Positions 33,271 to 42,371 of a stretch of DNA of 62,883 nucleotides are shown piece by piece (the stretch's first letter is position 1; each line of letters starts with the position of its first letter). The notes under the pieces are model-generated. The model made no database searches and was not told where the DNA came from. It worked only from the letters and a program-made list of their open reading frames with translations. The position numbers and the translations under genes are program-made. Source of the stretch: Cognatundibacterium griseum (GTDB taxonomy: Bacteria; Pseudomonadota; Gammaproteobacteria; Burkholderiales; Burkholderiaceae_D); the NCBI RefSeq assembly GCF_014284195.1, contig NZ_JACOGC010000009.1, positions 1-62,883 on the forward strand, in the 5' to 3' direction.

Positions 33271-35133
33271 TTATCTGAAACCGTAGTTCAGTCCAACATA
33301 CAGATTCGAACCGGGAGTGGCATAATTTTTCGCCAGCTCATAGTCCTTGTTGAGCGCATTATTCCAGCGGCCAATCAACGACAGATCTCTGGTCAGCGCA
33401 TAAGTACCGTACAGATTCAGCAGTCCATAACCCGGCAGCATCTTTTTGTTTGCCACATCATCGTAACGGTTACCCGACAACACCGTTTCCACACCCAGCT
33501 TCAATGCAGACACGACATACTCTGCTGCCAGTGTGCCATGTTGCTTGGAACGGCGTGCCAGACGCAGGCCGGTGGTATCGTCTTTCGGGTCCTGCAGATC
33601 CAGCGAGCCGCGCAGACTCCAGTCACCGAGACGGGTTGCCGCGCCCAGCGTCAGGCCGGACATGGTCGCCTGATTCACGTTATAAGCACAGCCATAAGGG
33701 TGGGTCGCCGTTTCAACCGGGCAGACATAGGTGCTGACCAGCAGATCCGTGGCTCTATTCTGATAATACACGGCACTCAGCTGCGTATCACCCAATTCAT
33801 AATAAACACCGATTTCCGCATTCTTGGCGCTCTCCGGCTTATTGCCTGCCACACCGTAGCCCGGGTAATACAGTTCATTGAAAGTCGGTGCGCGGAAGCT
33901 GGTGCCGTAGCTCGCATTGACACGCCAGGCATCACTCAGGCGATAGCCGTATGCCAGATTGCCGGTGGTATTGCTGCCATACACGGAACTATTGTCGTAA
34001 CGCACGCTGGCACTGGCCAGATGCGCATCCCGCTTCAGCACATAAGATGCGGCGAGCGAGCCGGTGCGACGTTGGCCGTTTAAGCCTGCGATGGTGGTGG
34101 CTACATTTTCTTCACGACGTTCTGCGATCAGTTGCAACACATCTTTGTCGATACGGATATCGTTCTGCAACGTGATGAAACTCTGGCGGGTGTCGATTTG
34201 GCTCTGACCGTATGAAGCATCGGTAAAGGTCTGGTCAGCGGACTGCGCAACCTGCAGGGAAGCTGTCCAGATATCGCTGATTTTCGTTTTACCATGCAGC
34301 GTAATCGTTTCCAGATTCTGCACATTATGGTCGTCATACGACGGACCGGCATCAAACTGGGCATTCAGGCGGCTTTTCAGGTAGCTCGCTCCGGCTTCGC
34401 TATCGCGGCTGATCTGCAGGTTCATGCGGGCACTGAAGCTGTCGAGCTTGTAACCGTCTTTATCCGGGTTATAGGTATAAATGCCGGCACCGGGCTTGGT
34501 GGCGGAAAAACCTTCGTTTTCATCATGCCCGGCATTCAGCGCGAAGCTCAGGCTGTTGGAAATGGAACCGCTGATTCCGGCCTGCATCTTGCGGGTGCCG
34601 TAGCTGCCCACGCCGACCGCTGCTGTCGGGCTCAGTGCCCCGGCTGTTTTTTTGGTGAAAATCTGGATCACACCGCTCATTGCATCTGCGCCATACAGGC
34701 TAGACAACGGACCATACACGATCTCGACGTGATCAATCTGATTCAGCGGAATATTGGACCAGGTCGCGCCGCCAGTGGTGGAAGAACCGACGCGCACGCC
34801 ATCGACCAGCACCAGGATTTGCGAGTTGTTGCCGCCGCGCATAAAGAGCGCGCTATTGGTACCTGGGCCGCCATTGCGGGCAATCTCGATACCACGTTGC
34901 TGTTGCAGCAGATCGACGATCGTGGCTGCACCGGATTGTGCGATTTCTTCAGCGGTGATGACTGCATTATCGGCCAGCACATCTTTAGCAGCCTGTGCCT
35001 GACGGCCTGCCGTGATAATCACGCTGGAAGCAGTGGAAGCAACGACGGCATTTGCTGTCTGCGCGGAGGAAACGGAAGGAAATGCGGCGGCCACGGCCAG
35101 GCCGATGGCGAGAGGTTTCAGTACAGAATTCAT
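33271..35133 (-). CDS. btuB: Outer-membrane cobalamin receptor BtuB
   Basis: A 620-residue TonB-dependent receptor. A signal peptide (ending VSSAQT) and a TonB-box-like region precede the plug (about 45-150) with QSGAATIVDLLQQQRGIEI and SLYGADAMSGVIQIFTKK. The 22-strand barrel ends in NLYVGLNYGFR. Its size matches BtuB, and the upstream cobalamin riboswitch supports the ligand. The ATG at 35133 gives a normal signal peptide. Confidence 0.93.
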   Translation of the reverse strand: MNSVLKPLAIGLAVAAAFPSVSSAQTANAVVASTASSVIITAGRQAQAAKDVLADNAVITAEEIAQSGAATIVDLLQQQRGIEIARNGGPGTNSALFMRGGNNSQILVLVDGVRVGSSTTGGATWSNIPLNQIDHVEIVYGPLSSLYGADAMSGVIQIFTKKTAGALSPTAAVGVGSYGTRKMQAGISGSISNSLSFALNAGHDENEGFSATKPGAGIYTYNPDKDGYKLDSFSARMNLQISRDSEAGASYLKSRLNAQFDAGPSYDDHNVQNLETITLHGKTKISDIWTASLQVAQSADQTFTDASYGQSQIDTRQSFITLQNDIRIDKDVLQLIAERREENVATTIAGLNGQRRTGSLAASYVLKRDAHLASASVRYDNSSVYGSNTTGNLAYGYRLSDAWRVNASYGTSFRAPTFNELYYPGYGVAGNKPESAKNAEIGVYYELGDTQLSAVYYQNRATDLLVSTYVCPVETATHPYGCAYNVNQATMSGLTLGAATRLGDWSLRGSLDLQDPKDDTTGLRLARRSKQHGTLAAEYVVSALKLGVETVLSGNRYDDVANKKMLPGYGLLNLYGTYALTRDLSLIGRWNNALNKDYELAKNYATPGSNLYVGLNYGFR

Positions 35134-35295
35134 GATGTAGAAAAATAAGCTAGGCGCACAGCCAACGTCCCCGCAGGCTGTCCTGAACAAAGCGTACAGA
35201 AAAGATTTCGCCGGGCAATGCCCGGGATGAGAATTGACGCAGTATTCCTGCATCAACTATTCACGAAAATCCCCGTCCGTATCACTCCACTTATT

Positions 35296-35535
35296 CTGGC
35301 CGGTATCCGGGCTGACAAGTATCACCATCTGACCTTCCCATGCAATTGCACAGTGGTGTTGAGAGATGGCTGTCACAATTTCTCAATGACAACTTGCACA
35401 CCGTTGCGGGGGCAGCACATTGCTGTTTATCCGGAGCCTGATTCGTCAGCCAGGCTGACTGGTGAGCAGGTCCGGTACACATCATGTTTCCCGTTTAACC
35501 GCAGACACGATCATGTCCGCGAGCACCAAAACTTC
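35296..35535 (-). ncRNA. Cobalamin riboswitch
   Basis: Read on the minus strand the aptamer has all the hallmarks: GGTGCTC at the start, AAACGGGAA, then CACCAGTCAGCC, the core GCTGCCCCCGCAACGG, CCACTG with GGGAAGG, and the closing CAGCCCGGATACCGGCC at 35296-35315. It controls btuB and the genes behind it, repressing them when adenosylcobalamin is plentiful. Between the aptamer and the btuB ATG lies a CCGGGC/GCCCGG stem at 35211-35225 followed by a T-rich stretch, a possible expression-platform terminator. Confidence 0.93.
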
Positions 35536-35642
35536 GCTATTTTAATGGCAGAACCGCAGTGCAGCAAGGTTGGCGCAGCGGCGGCACCTTATAAAGCAAC
35601 AGATAACGCATTCATGGCAGACGCATTTTCCTGTTTCCTGAC

Positions 35643-36239
35643 TCAGATCAATGCGTTGGCCGTGAGCGAAATTTCATGACAGGAACCGAAGTCCAGCGTC
35701 ACCTGCCGGGTGCTGACCAACTGCGCCAGTTCAGTGTGTGACAAGGCAGCATTCCATGCCAGGATGACGCGGATCACGCCGCCATGACAAACCAGCACAG
35801 CTTCATCCTGCCCCGTCTGCTGAGCGGTACGCAACAGCTCGCGTAAAAAACTGTCAACCCGGCCGACCATCTGCAGCAGGCTTTCGCCGCCTCCCGGACA
35901 ATAATGCGCGACATTCTGCGCCCAGGCTTCAACGTCGACACGGGGGATCGCAGACCAGCTCCGGAGTTCCCATTCGCCAAACGACATTTCCATCAGACGG
36001 GCATCCGTTACCGGACGTTCATGCAGCAGCACAGCCAGTTGATGGCAGCGCTGCAAAGGACTGCTATAGACCGGAATCCGCCCTTGCCAGCGCGGATACA
36101 TGCTTGCGGCGAGCCGGATGCAATCTGTGTGGCTGACCGCAATATCGGCCTGTCCGTAACACACATCAGAATCAATCTGCGGCGCTGTATGGCGGATCAG
36201 ATGCAGGCGCACAGCAACGTTATCCGGCGGCGACCTCAT
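35643..36239 (-). CDS. cobC: Alpha-ribazole phosphatase / histidine phosphatase family
   Basis: A 198-residue enzyme. The phosphatase motif is LHLIRHTAPQ near residue 14, with the catalytic histidine, and the second histidine in VLVCHGGVIRVIL. It belongs to the histidine phosphatase family, and its place next to cobS and cobT points to removal of the phosphate from alpha-ribazole phosphate or the cobalamin product. The start overlaps the cobS stop (ATGA). It lies just upstream of the riboswitch but outside its control. Confidence 0.88.
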   Translation of the reverse strand: MRSPPDNVAVRLHLIRHTAPQIDSDVCYGQADIAVSHTDCIRLAASMYPRWQGRIPVYSSPLQRCHQLAVLLHERPVTDARLMEMSFGEWELRSWSAIPRVDVEAWAQNVAHYCPGGGESLLQMVGRVDSFLRELLRTAQQTGQDEAVLVCHGGVIRVILAWNAALSHTELAQLVSTRQVTLDFGSCHEISLTANALI

Positions 36240-37036
36240 TTTGCCGCGTGCGCCAGCAGCCCAAGATAAAACACCACTTCGGTGACCTGCTGGACAGCCC
36301 CCAGACAATCGCCGGTATAACCACCTATTTTTCTGACAAACAATCGCGCCATCCAGAACGCCGCCAGCGACATCAGCATCAGCGCAGCGATCAGACGTTC
36401 CAGCACCAGTGGTTCGCATAACAGGATCACGCCAGCAGGCACCAGCACACTCAGGCAGGCGATGCCGAATTCGTTGGAACTCATGTGCTGCGCCAGCGGC
36501 TTGGCTTTTCCCTCGGCACGGGCATATTCCAGTAACCAGATCAGACTGCAGGAAAACAGCCGCGACAAAGGATGCGCAATCAGCAATGCCGGCACCACCA
36601 GCACGACGGGCAGGCTGACCAGCAAAATAAATTTACTCAGCAGCATCATACCGATGCCGATCGCCCCGTAAGCACCGATACGGGAATCCTTCATGATTTC
36701 CAGGGTGCGCTCCGCTGTCAGTCCGCCTCCCATGCCGTCACAGACATCGGCAAAGCCATCCTCGTGAAAGGCGCCGGTCAGCAGAAGTCCGGCAATCATC
36801 GACAGCAGCACGGCCACTGCTGCTGGCCACCATTGGACTGCAAAGATATACACGCAAGACACCACGGCACCGACCAGCCAGCCCACTGCCGGGAAATAAC
36901 GGGAAGCCTGCTGCAGCCAGTCCGGATCGTACCCGACCCAGCGCGGGACAGGAATGCGGGTAAAAAACTGCACAGCAATAAAAAACAGCCGCAGCTGATG
37001 CAAGGTCAGTTGCGTGATATGGGTGAATGCATTCAT
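36236..37036 (-). CDS. cobS: Adenosylcobinamide-GDP ribazoletransferase CobS
   Basis: A 266-residue membrane protein. The N-terminal FFIAVQFFTRIPVP is followed by the catalytic acidic block LLTGAFHEDGFADVCDGMGGG and IMKDSRIGAYGAIGIGM. Several helices follow, ending with IGGYTGDCLGAVQQVTEV. It joins alpha-ribazole to GDP-cobinamide. It overlaps cobC and follows cobT by nine bases. Confidence 0.94.
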   Translation of the reverse strand: MNAFTHITQLTLHQLRLFFIAVQFFTRIPVPRWVGYDPDWLQQASRYFPAVGWLVGAVVSCVYIFAVQWWPAAVAVLLSMIAGLLLTGAFHEDGFADVCDGMGGGLTAERTLEIMKDSRIGAYGAIGIGMMLLSKFILLVSLPVVLVVPALLIAHPLSRLFSCSLIWLLEYARAEGKAKPLAQHMSSNEFGIACLSVLVPAGVILLCEPLVLERLIAALMLMSLAAFWMARLFVRKIGGYTGDCLGAVQQVTEVVFYLGLLAHAAK

Positions 37037-37045
37037 CGGAACGCT

Positions 37046-38095
37046 TCAGTCAGCCGTTTTTTCACTGACGCGGGCGTCGCCAAAGGTCGCCATCTGGTTC
37101 AGGAAATTCACCGCCGCCTGCACCATCGGATACACCAGTGCCGCACCAGTGCCCTCACCCAGTCGCAGGTCGAGTTTCAGTAAAGGAGAAACCTGCAAGG
37201 CATCGAGCATACGGGCATGACCGCTTTCGTCGGACTGATGTGAAAACACACAATAATCCAGAATCGCCGGCTGCAACCGCGCCGCGACCAGCAAGGCGCT
37301 GCTGACGATAAAACCATCGATCAGCAGCACCATGCGACGCTGCGCGGCTTCCAGCATAGCGCCCGTCATCATCGCGATTTCCAGCCCGCCGAAACAGGCC
37401 AGCACCTCCTGCGGCGCAGTCACACCGGCATGCAATGCAACTGCCGCCTCAATCACCTGCTGTTTATGGCGTATGCCCTGTGGCGATAAACCGGTTCCGG
37501 CGCCAACGCAATCCGCCACCGGAATGCCGGTCAGCTTGTGCATCAGTGCCGCCGCCGCCGTGGTGTTGCCTATGCCCATTTCACCAAAGCCCAGTACATT
37601 GCCGCTCAGTCCGCGCACCAGCTCACGGCCATGCCGGATCGCCTCGGCGCACTGCACGGCACTCATCGCAGGCTGCTTCGCAAAATTCTGTGTGCCGGGC
37701 GCCACTTTGCGGCCGGTCAGCCCGTTACGCTGTCCAAATTCATGCCGGACACCGCTGTCGACAATATGCAGCGCAATACCGTTCTGTCTGGCAAAGACAT
37801 TGATTGCCGCACCGCCAGCCAGAAAATTTTCCACCATCTGCCAGGTCACATCCTGCGGAAATGCAGAAATTCCCTCTGCCACGACACCATGATCGCCTGC
37901 GAACACGATGATGGCCGGGTCGCGTAAAACAGGTGACGCGGTTTGCTGGATCTGGCCAATCTGGGCTGCCAATAGCTCAAGCCGCCCCAGGCTTCCCGGC
38001 GGCTTGGTCTTGTGATCGATCGCATGCTGCAGCAAAGCCTGCAATTCGTTGTCTCTGGCTGGGGCAATGTGCAGGTCAGAAATCATAGAGGTCAT
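37046..38095 (-). CDS. cobT: Nicotinate-nucleotide:dimethylbenzimidazole phosphoribosyltransferase CobT
   Basis: A 349-residue enzyme that makes alpha-ribazole phosphate. Conserved blocks are KPPGSLGRLELLAAQIG at residue 32, FAGDHGVVAEGISAFPQDVTWQMV, GEMGIGNTTAAAAL and the glutamate-bearing LRLGEGTGAALVYP near the C-terminus. It is 11 bases after dgkA and nine bases before cobS. The lower ligand is therefore likely dimethylbenzimidazole or a close base. Confidence 0.95.
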   Translation of the reverse strand: MTSMISDLHIAPARDNELQALLQHAIDHKTKPPGSLGRLELLAAQIGQIQQTASPVLRDPAIIVFAGDHGVVAEGISAFPQDVTWQMVENFLAGGAAINVFARQNGIALHIVDSGVRHEFGQRNGLTGRKVAPGTQNFAKQPAMSAVQCAEAIRHGRELVRGLSGNVLGFGEMGIGNTTAAAALMHKLTGIPVADCVGAGTGLSPQGIRHKQQVIEAAVALHAGVTAPQEVLACFGGLEIAMMTGAMLEAAQRRMVLLIDGFIVSSALLVAARLQPAILDYCVFSHQSDESGHARMLDALQVSPLLKLDLRLGEGTGAALVYPMVQAAVNFLNQMATFGDARVSEKTAD

Positions 38096-38106
38096 ATTTT
38101 TCTTCT

Positions 38107-38505
38107 TTATGGATAAAATCGGTTCACCAGAATGACTGCCCAGGTGGCAACGGCAATCACAAATGTCAGCAGCACAGCGGCGCTGCCGAAATCCTTGGCA
38201 TTTTTGGACAGCGAATGCCGCTCCAGCGAGACCCGGTCAACAACGGCTTCAATTGCCGAATTCAGCAATTCGACAACCAGAATCAGCAGCAATACCGCGA
38301 TCATCATCAGCTTTTCAACCGCCGACACAGGCAGAAACAGCGCGATCACAGCGCCAGCCACCACCAGCACCAGTTCCTGCCGGAACGCATGCTCGATTTT
38401 CCAGGCAGAACGGAAGCCGTCGATGGAGTAAAAAAGTGCTGAAAAAATGCGCTTTAAGCCGCTCTTGCTTTTAAATTCACTGACTGGTTGTTCTGGTGCA
38501 GACAT
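38107..38505 (-). CDS. dgkA: Diacylglycerol kinase
   Basis: A 132-residue membrane enzyme with an amphipathic N-terminus and three helices. The conserved YSIDGFRSAWKIEHAFRQEL block is followed by VVELLNSAIEAVVDRVS with the catalytic glutamate. It phosphorylates diacylglycerol in lipid turnover. Its stop is 11 bases before cobT, so the cobTSC genes may be read from the dgkA promoter. The functional link with cobalamin is not known. Confidence 0.93.
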   Translation of the reverse strand: MSAPEQPVSEFKSKSGLKRIFSALFYSIDGFRSAWKIEHAFRQELVLVVAGAVIALFLPVSAVEKLMMIAVLLLILVVELLNSAIEAVVDRVSLERHSLSKNAKDFGSAAVLLTFVIAVATWAVILVNRFYP

Positions 38506-38859
38506 CTCGTTCCCTTATCGGATAAAAACGGCATATTGCAGGTACGCAAGACCGGTTCGCATAGCCAATGCCGCCGCCGGATTTTACATGACAAAACTTC
38601 CGTGTCACGCCGGAAAATCACAAGCAGCATCGGAGAAGGTGCATAAAAAGCGCCCGTTTCAGCCGCCAACCCGCCACATACAGCGGTTTGAAGGTGTGCC
38701 GGATGCCTCAGGCATCACGATCAATTTCCACGGATAAAGATGCGGATTTTGTATCGTTTTTGTCTGAATTGCTTTCAAGCCTATTATTTTTCTTCCAAAA
38801 GATGACTGTTTTTTTCACATTGTGGTATAACATAACTATTGCACTGCACCACATTTTCC
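38506..38859. other. Intergenic region between dgkA and the IclR gene
   Basis: A divergent promoter region of 354 bases. A TATAAC box near 38826-38831 may serve the IclR gene. I looked for a second cobalamin riboswitch ahead of dgkA-cobT and do not see one. No small gene is supported. Confidence 0.45.
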
Positions 38860-39645
38860 ATGAAAAACGACGCTCCCGCTTCAGAAAAAACATCCATTCA
38901 GGTCATTGAACGCATGGTTTCCCTGCTGGATGTCCTGTCCCAGCATCAGGACCCGGTCAGCCTGAAAGAACTTGCCATTGAAACCGGTCTGCATCCATCC
39001 ACAGCCCACCGCATCCTGAACGATCTGGTAACGACCCGCTTTGTTGACCGTGCCGATACCGGTTATTACCAGCTGGGCATGCGACTGCTGGAACTGGGCA
39101 ATATCGTCAAAAGCCGTCTGAATGTGCGTGAAGCGGCACTCGAATTCATGCGTACCCTGCACCGGCAGACCAATCAGACGATTAACCTGTCTGTGCGTCA
39201 GGGAGATGAGATTGTCTATATTGACCGCGCCTATTCCGAACGCTCCGGCATGCAGGTGGTGCGTGCCATCGGTGGCCGCGCGCCGCTGCATCTGACTTCC
39301 ACCGGCAAATTATTCCTGTCGCTCGACGAGCCGAAAGCCATCCGCGCCTATGCCACCCGCACCGGCCTGGCGGGACATAATAAAAACTCGATCACCGACC
39401 TCAGCAAGCTGGAAAAGGAACTCGCTGAAGTGCGTGTCACGGGGTATGCACGCGACAACGAAGAGCTGGAACTCGGTGTGCGCTGTATGGCTGCCGGCAT
39501 TCACGACGACAGTGGAAAAATGATTGCCGGATTATCGATTTCCGCTCCGGCCGATCGTCTGCAGGAAGACTGGCTGACCAATCTGATGGACACAGCGCAA
39601 CAAATTTCAGCAGCGCTCGGCTATCGTGGCGGCGCCAGCAGCTGA
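38860..39645 (+). CDS. IclR-family transcriptional regulator
   Basis: A 261-residue regulator. An N-terminal winged helix-turn-helix (VSLKELAIETGLHPSTAHRILNDL, about 33-57) precedes the effector-binding domain (about 85-255) with the cores APLHLTSTGKLFL, ARDNEELELGVRCMAAGI and GLSISAPADRL. It starts at the ATG at 38860 rather than 21 bases earlier. There is no obvious metabolic target next to it: the neighbours are dgkA-cob on one side and a signal peptidase on the other. The effector is unknown. Confidence 0.9.
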   Translation: MKNDAPASEKTSIQVIERMVSLLDVLSQHQDPVSLKELAIETGLHPSTAHRILNDLVTTRFVDRADTGYYQLGMRLLELGNIVKSRLNVREAALEFMRTLHRQTNQTINLSVRQGDEIVYIDRAYSERSGMQVVRAIGGRAPLHLTSTGKLFLSLDEPKAIRAYATRTGLAGHNKNSITDLSKLEKELAEVRVTGYARDNEELELGVRCMAAGIHDDSGKMIAGLSISAPADRLQEDWLTNLMDTAQQISAALGYRGGASS

Positions 39646-39840
39646 CGGATTCGGCAGCGCATGATTGCCGCTGCCGATTGCAGATTACAGATCGCCTTCT
39701 GCTGCTGATTTCCCCAACATAGCAAAAATATCGCCTGCGCTTTGACGGCACATCCGGGCAGCGAAATTCCGCTTACCCAGAGAAACGGCAGAATGGCGGC
39801 GTCATTTTTTTCAGGCATGGATTCTTTCCCGCTCTGCGAC

Positions 39841-40524
39841 TCAGACGGCTGAACCAAAACGCTCGAAACGCGGCATGTAGTAACGGTCGCCGTCCAGTGA
39901 AAACATCAGATGTTTGATTTTTCCGGTGATCAGTTCGCGCTTAACCAGACCGATATAACGGGAATCCTTGCTGTTATCGCGGTTATCCCCCAGCATCAGA
40001 AATTGCCCTTCCGGCACGCTGACCGGACCAAAACTGCGCATGGCAGGACGCTCCGGCATGACGATGATCGGATGATTCAGACTGCCGAGTTTTTCCTGAT
40101 AAACCTGCTGCTCACCGGCATATTCCCGTTGTGGCGTCAGATGACTGCCGCTGAGCTGCGACACAGTTTCGTAATTTGCCGCCTGACCATTGATGAATAA
40201 ACGTTCTTCACGCATTTCAACCACATCGCCCGGCACGGCAATCAGTCGCTTGACCAGACGGGTGCCGTCTTCCGGTGAAGAAAACGTCACGATATCGCCG
40301 CGCTGCGGATCAGCCAGATGTTTGACAATCACATCGGTGAACGGGATTTTCAGGTCGTAAGCAATCCGGTCGCAAATCACGCGATCACCTTCCAGCAAGG
40401 TCGGATACATGGAACTCGACGGCACCAGATAATAGTCGGCAAAAGCGCTGCGCACCAGCAGCATACCCAGCATGAATGCGGCAAAACCTTTGTTATCTGC
40501 AATCAGTTTTTTAAAATTCAACAT
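39841..40524 (-). CDS. lepB: Signal peptidase I, stand-alone paralogue
   Basis: A 227-residue protease. A single N-terminal anchor (residues 14-28) is followed by the catalytic serine in VPSSSMYPTL and the lysine in TRLVKRLIAVPGD. The C-terminal GDNRDNSKDSR box is complete. It cleaves signal peptides at the outer face of the inner membrane. It is not beside lepA, where the main copy usually sits, so it may be a second peptidase. It has one membrane segment rather than the two of the classic enzyme. Confidence 0.88.
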   Translation of the reverse strand: MLNFKKLIADNKGFAAFMLGMLLVRSAFADYYLVPSSSMYPTLLEGDRVICDRIAYDLKIPFTDVIVKHLADPQRGDIVTFSSPEDGTRLVKRLIAVPGDVVEMREERLFINGQAANYETVSQLSGSHLTPQREYAGEQQVYQEKLGSLNHPIIVMPERPAMRSFGPVSVPEGQFLMLGDNRDNSKDSRYIGLVKRELITGKIKHLMFSLDGDRYYMPRFERFGSAV

Positions 40525-40625
40525 CCCAGCCTCCGTTCATAGTGACCCGCATTGATCATGCCTGTTTCCGCTGCCCGGACGAATTGAAGAGATTTTCCGG
40601 GAAAACAAACTGAACATCAGACAAA

Positions 40626-40652
40626 AAAATACCCCGAAAGTTCGGGGTATTT
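40626..40652 (-). terminator. Terminator downstream of gap
   Basis: The stem AATACCCCGAA/TTCGGGGTATT with a two-base loop is followed on the minus strand by seven Ts in all. It lies 26 bases past the gap stop. Confidence 0.9.
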
Positions 40653-40677
40653 TGAATTCCGTTTTAAAAAACCGGGA

Positions 40678-41691
40678 TTATTTTGCGTTCATCAATGCCA
40701 CAGTCGTGTCGAGCATACGGTTGGAGAAGCCCCACTCGTTATCGTACCAGCTCGATACTTTCACCAGACGGCCATTCACTTTCGTCAATGTTTCATCGTA
40801 GGTGGAAGAAGCAGGATTGTGGTTGAAGTCAACCGACACCAGCGGTGCCTTGTTGTAATCCAGAATGCCTTTCAACCCACCTTCGGACGCTTCTTTCAGT
40901 ACCTTGTTGATTTCTTCGACAGTCGTATCACGCTTGGCGATGAAAGTCAGATCAACCACAGAAACGTTGATAGTCGGAACGCGCATCGCGTAACCATCCA
41001 GCTTGCCGTTCAGCTCTGGCAATACCAGACCCACTGCCGCTGCTGCGCCAGTCTTGGTCGGAATCATGCTCATGGTGGCAGAACGTGCGCGGCGCAGGTC
41101 TTCGTGCATCACGTCGGTCAACACCTGGTCATTGGTGTAAGCGTGGATCGTGGTCATCAGACCGCTTTCGATACCGATGGCATCGTTCAGTGGTTTTGCC
41201 AATGGTGCCAGGCAGTTGGTTGTGCAGGATGCGTTGGAGATCACGGTGTCAGTTGCTTTCAATACGCCGTGGTTCACGCCATAAACGACCGTTGCGTCAA
41301 CGTCTTTGCCGCCTGGTGCGGAAATGATGACTTTCTTTGCGCCGCCAGCCAGATGGGCAGAGGCTTTTTCTTTGGTCGTGAAGAAGCCAGTGCATTCCAG
41401 CACAACGTCGACATTCAGTTCGCCCCAAGGGATGTTCGCCGGATTGCGTTCTGCGAACACCTTGATCTTGTCGCCATTCACGATCATGGTGTCACCTTCC
41501 ACACTGACTGTGCCCGGGAACTTGCCGTGCGCTGTATCGTAGCGGGTCAGGTGGGCGTTGGACTCTGCATTGCCGAGGTCATTGATCGCGACGATCTGGA
41601 TCTCGTTCTTGAACTTGCCACCTTCGTAGTGAGCGCGAAGGATGTTGCGGCCGATACGGCCATAGCCGTTGATTGCGACGCGAATCGTCAT
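40678..41691 (-). CDS. gap: Glyceraldehyde-3-phosphate dehydrogenase type I
   Basis: A 337-residue NAD-dependent enzyme. The NAD-binding [16 protein letters not shown] block is followed by the active-site [20 protein letters not shown] with the catalytic cysteine. The catalytic histidine lies in IHAYTNDQ, and [12 protein letters not shown] comes at the C-terminus. The gene is preceded by tkt and a GNAT gene on the same strand. The leader has three copies of an 11-bp A/T-rich repeat. Confidence 0.97.
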   Translation of the reverse strand: MTIRVAINGYGRIGRNILRAHYEGGKFKNEIQIVAINDLGNAESNAHLTRYDTAHGKFPGTVSVEGDTMIVNGDKIKVFAERNPANIPWGELNVDVVLECTGFFTTKEKASAHLAGGAKKVIISAPGGKDVDATVVYGVNHGVLKATDTVISNASCTTNCLAPLAKPLNDAIGIESGLMTTIHAYTNDQVLTDVMHEDLRRARSATMSMIPTKTGAAAAVGLVLPELNGKLDGYAMRVPTINVSVVDLTFIAKRDTTVEEINKVLKEASEGGLKGILDYNKAPLVSVDFNHNPASSTYDETLTKVNGRLVKVSSWYDNEWGFSNRMLDTTVALMNAK

Positions 41692-41715
41692 GGTTTTATC
41701 TCCAAAGGACTAAAC

Positions 41716-41748
41716 AACAATAAAAGAACAATAAAAGAACAATAAAAA
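41716..41748. repeat. Three tandem copies of an 11-bp repeat before gap
   Basis: AACAATAAAAG is repeated three times head to tail (41716-41726, 41727-41737, 41738-41748; the last copy ends in A). It lies 25-57 bases upstream of the gap start codon, in its 5' leader. On the mRNA it is U-rich. Its copy number may vary between strains. Confidence 0.8.
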
Positions 41749-41769
41749 TCAAACTGTTTTGCAAAAATC

Positions 41770-42366
41770 TCAGTGTACTGCACTCGATGTCGGCATCGCA
41801 TTCACCGATGCCATCAGCACCGACAGATCGCGCCAGCCGTAACCGGCTTCTTTCAGATCAATGCCATCCCAGGTAAATGCCTGTTCGTGCAACAAAGCGC
41901 CGCCCAGATCTTCGTAAAAATTACGGGCAATGGCATTACCTGAAATCACCCAGACCAGCAAATTGTCAGCGCCCTGCGCCTGCAATGTGCGGGCGACCTT
42001 TTGAACCAGACGGCGGCCGATGCCGGAGCGTTGCCACGCCGGACGCAGGTAAATTGCCGTCAATTCCGCACGCATTCCCAGCTTAGGTTCCGGCAACAAC
42101 ATGCCCGATGCAAAGCCGATGATGTGCCCCTCGCTTTCGGCGACATATACGCACACACGGTCACCTGCGGCAGGCAAAGCTTCGAGAATCTGCTTCCAGT
42201 GCAGGAAACTGTCCTCAACGCGCATCTGGTCCAGATAGGTATCCGGAATCATGCCGCGGTAGGTGGTTTGCCAGCTTTCCACACGCACGGCAGCAATCGC
42301 TTCTGCATCTGCCACAGTAGCACGACGCAGACTGATTTCTTTGATACTGCTCATAGCTTCGTTCAT
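41770..42366 (-). CDS. GNAT-family N-acetyltransferase
   Basis: A 198-residue acetyltransferase. The N-terminal beta strand carries ISLRRATVADAEAIAAVRVESWQTTYRG. The acetyl-CoA loop is LRPAWQRSGIGRRLVQKV (motif Q/RxxGxG/A), and the C-terminal NAIARNFYEDLGG strand is seen. The substrate is unknown. The ATG at 42366 is used here; a TTG nine bases upstream overlaps the tkt stop. It is translationally close to tkt, with five bases between. Confidence 0.85.
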   Translation of the reverse strand: MNEAMSSIKEISLRRATVADAEAIAAVRVESWQTTYRGMIPDTYLDQMRVEDSFLHWKQILEALPAAGDRVCVYVAESEGHIIGFASGMLLPEPKLGMRAELTAIYLRPAWQRSGIGRRLVQKVARTLQAQGADNLLVWVISGNAIARNFYEDLGGALLHEQAFTWDGIDLKEAGYGWRDLSVLMASVNAMPTSSAVH

Positions 42367-42371
42367 CGCGC

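Noticed and set aside
34294..35148. 284-codon open frame on the plus strand
   Set aside because: Antisense to btuB; it shows no recognisable features.
35218..35679. 153-codon open frame on the plus strand
   Set aside because: It overlaps the cobalamin riboswitch on the other strand and the end of cobC; the RNA structure explains the sequence.
38506..38859. Second cobalamin riboswitch before dgkA-cobT
   Set aside because: None of the conserved aptamer segments (AAACGGGAA, GCCCCCGCAAC, CGGATACCGGCC) is present on either strand.
39657..39818. Short minus-strand frame after lepB, beginning MPEKNDAAILPF
   Set aside because: No ribosome-binding site or family match, and it overlaps the end of the IclR gene.
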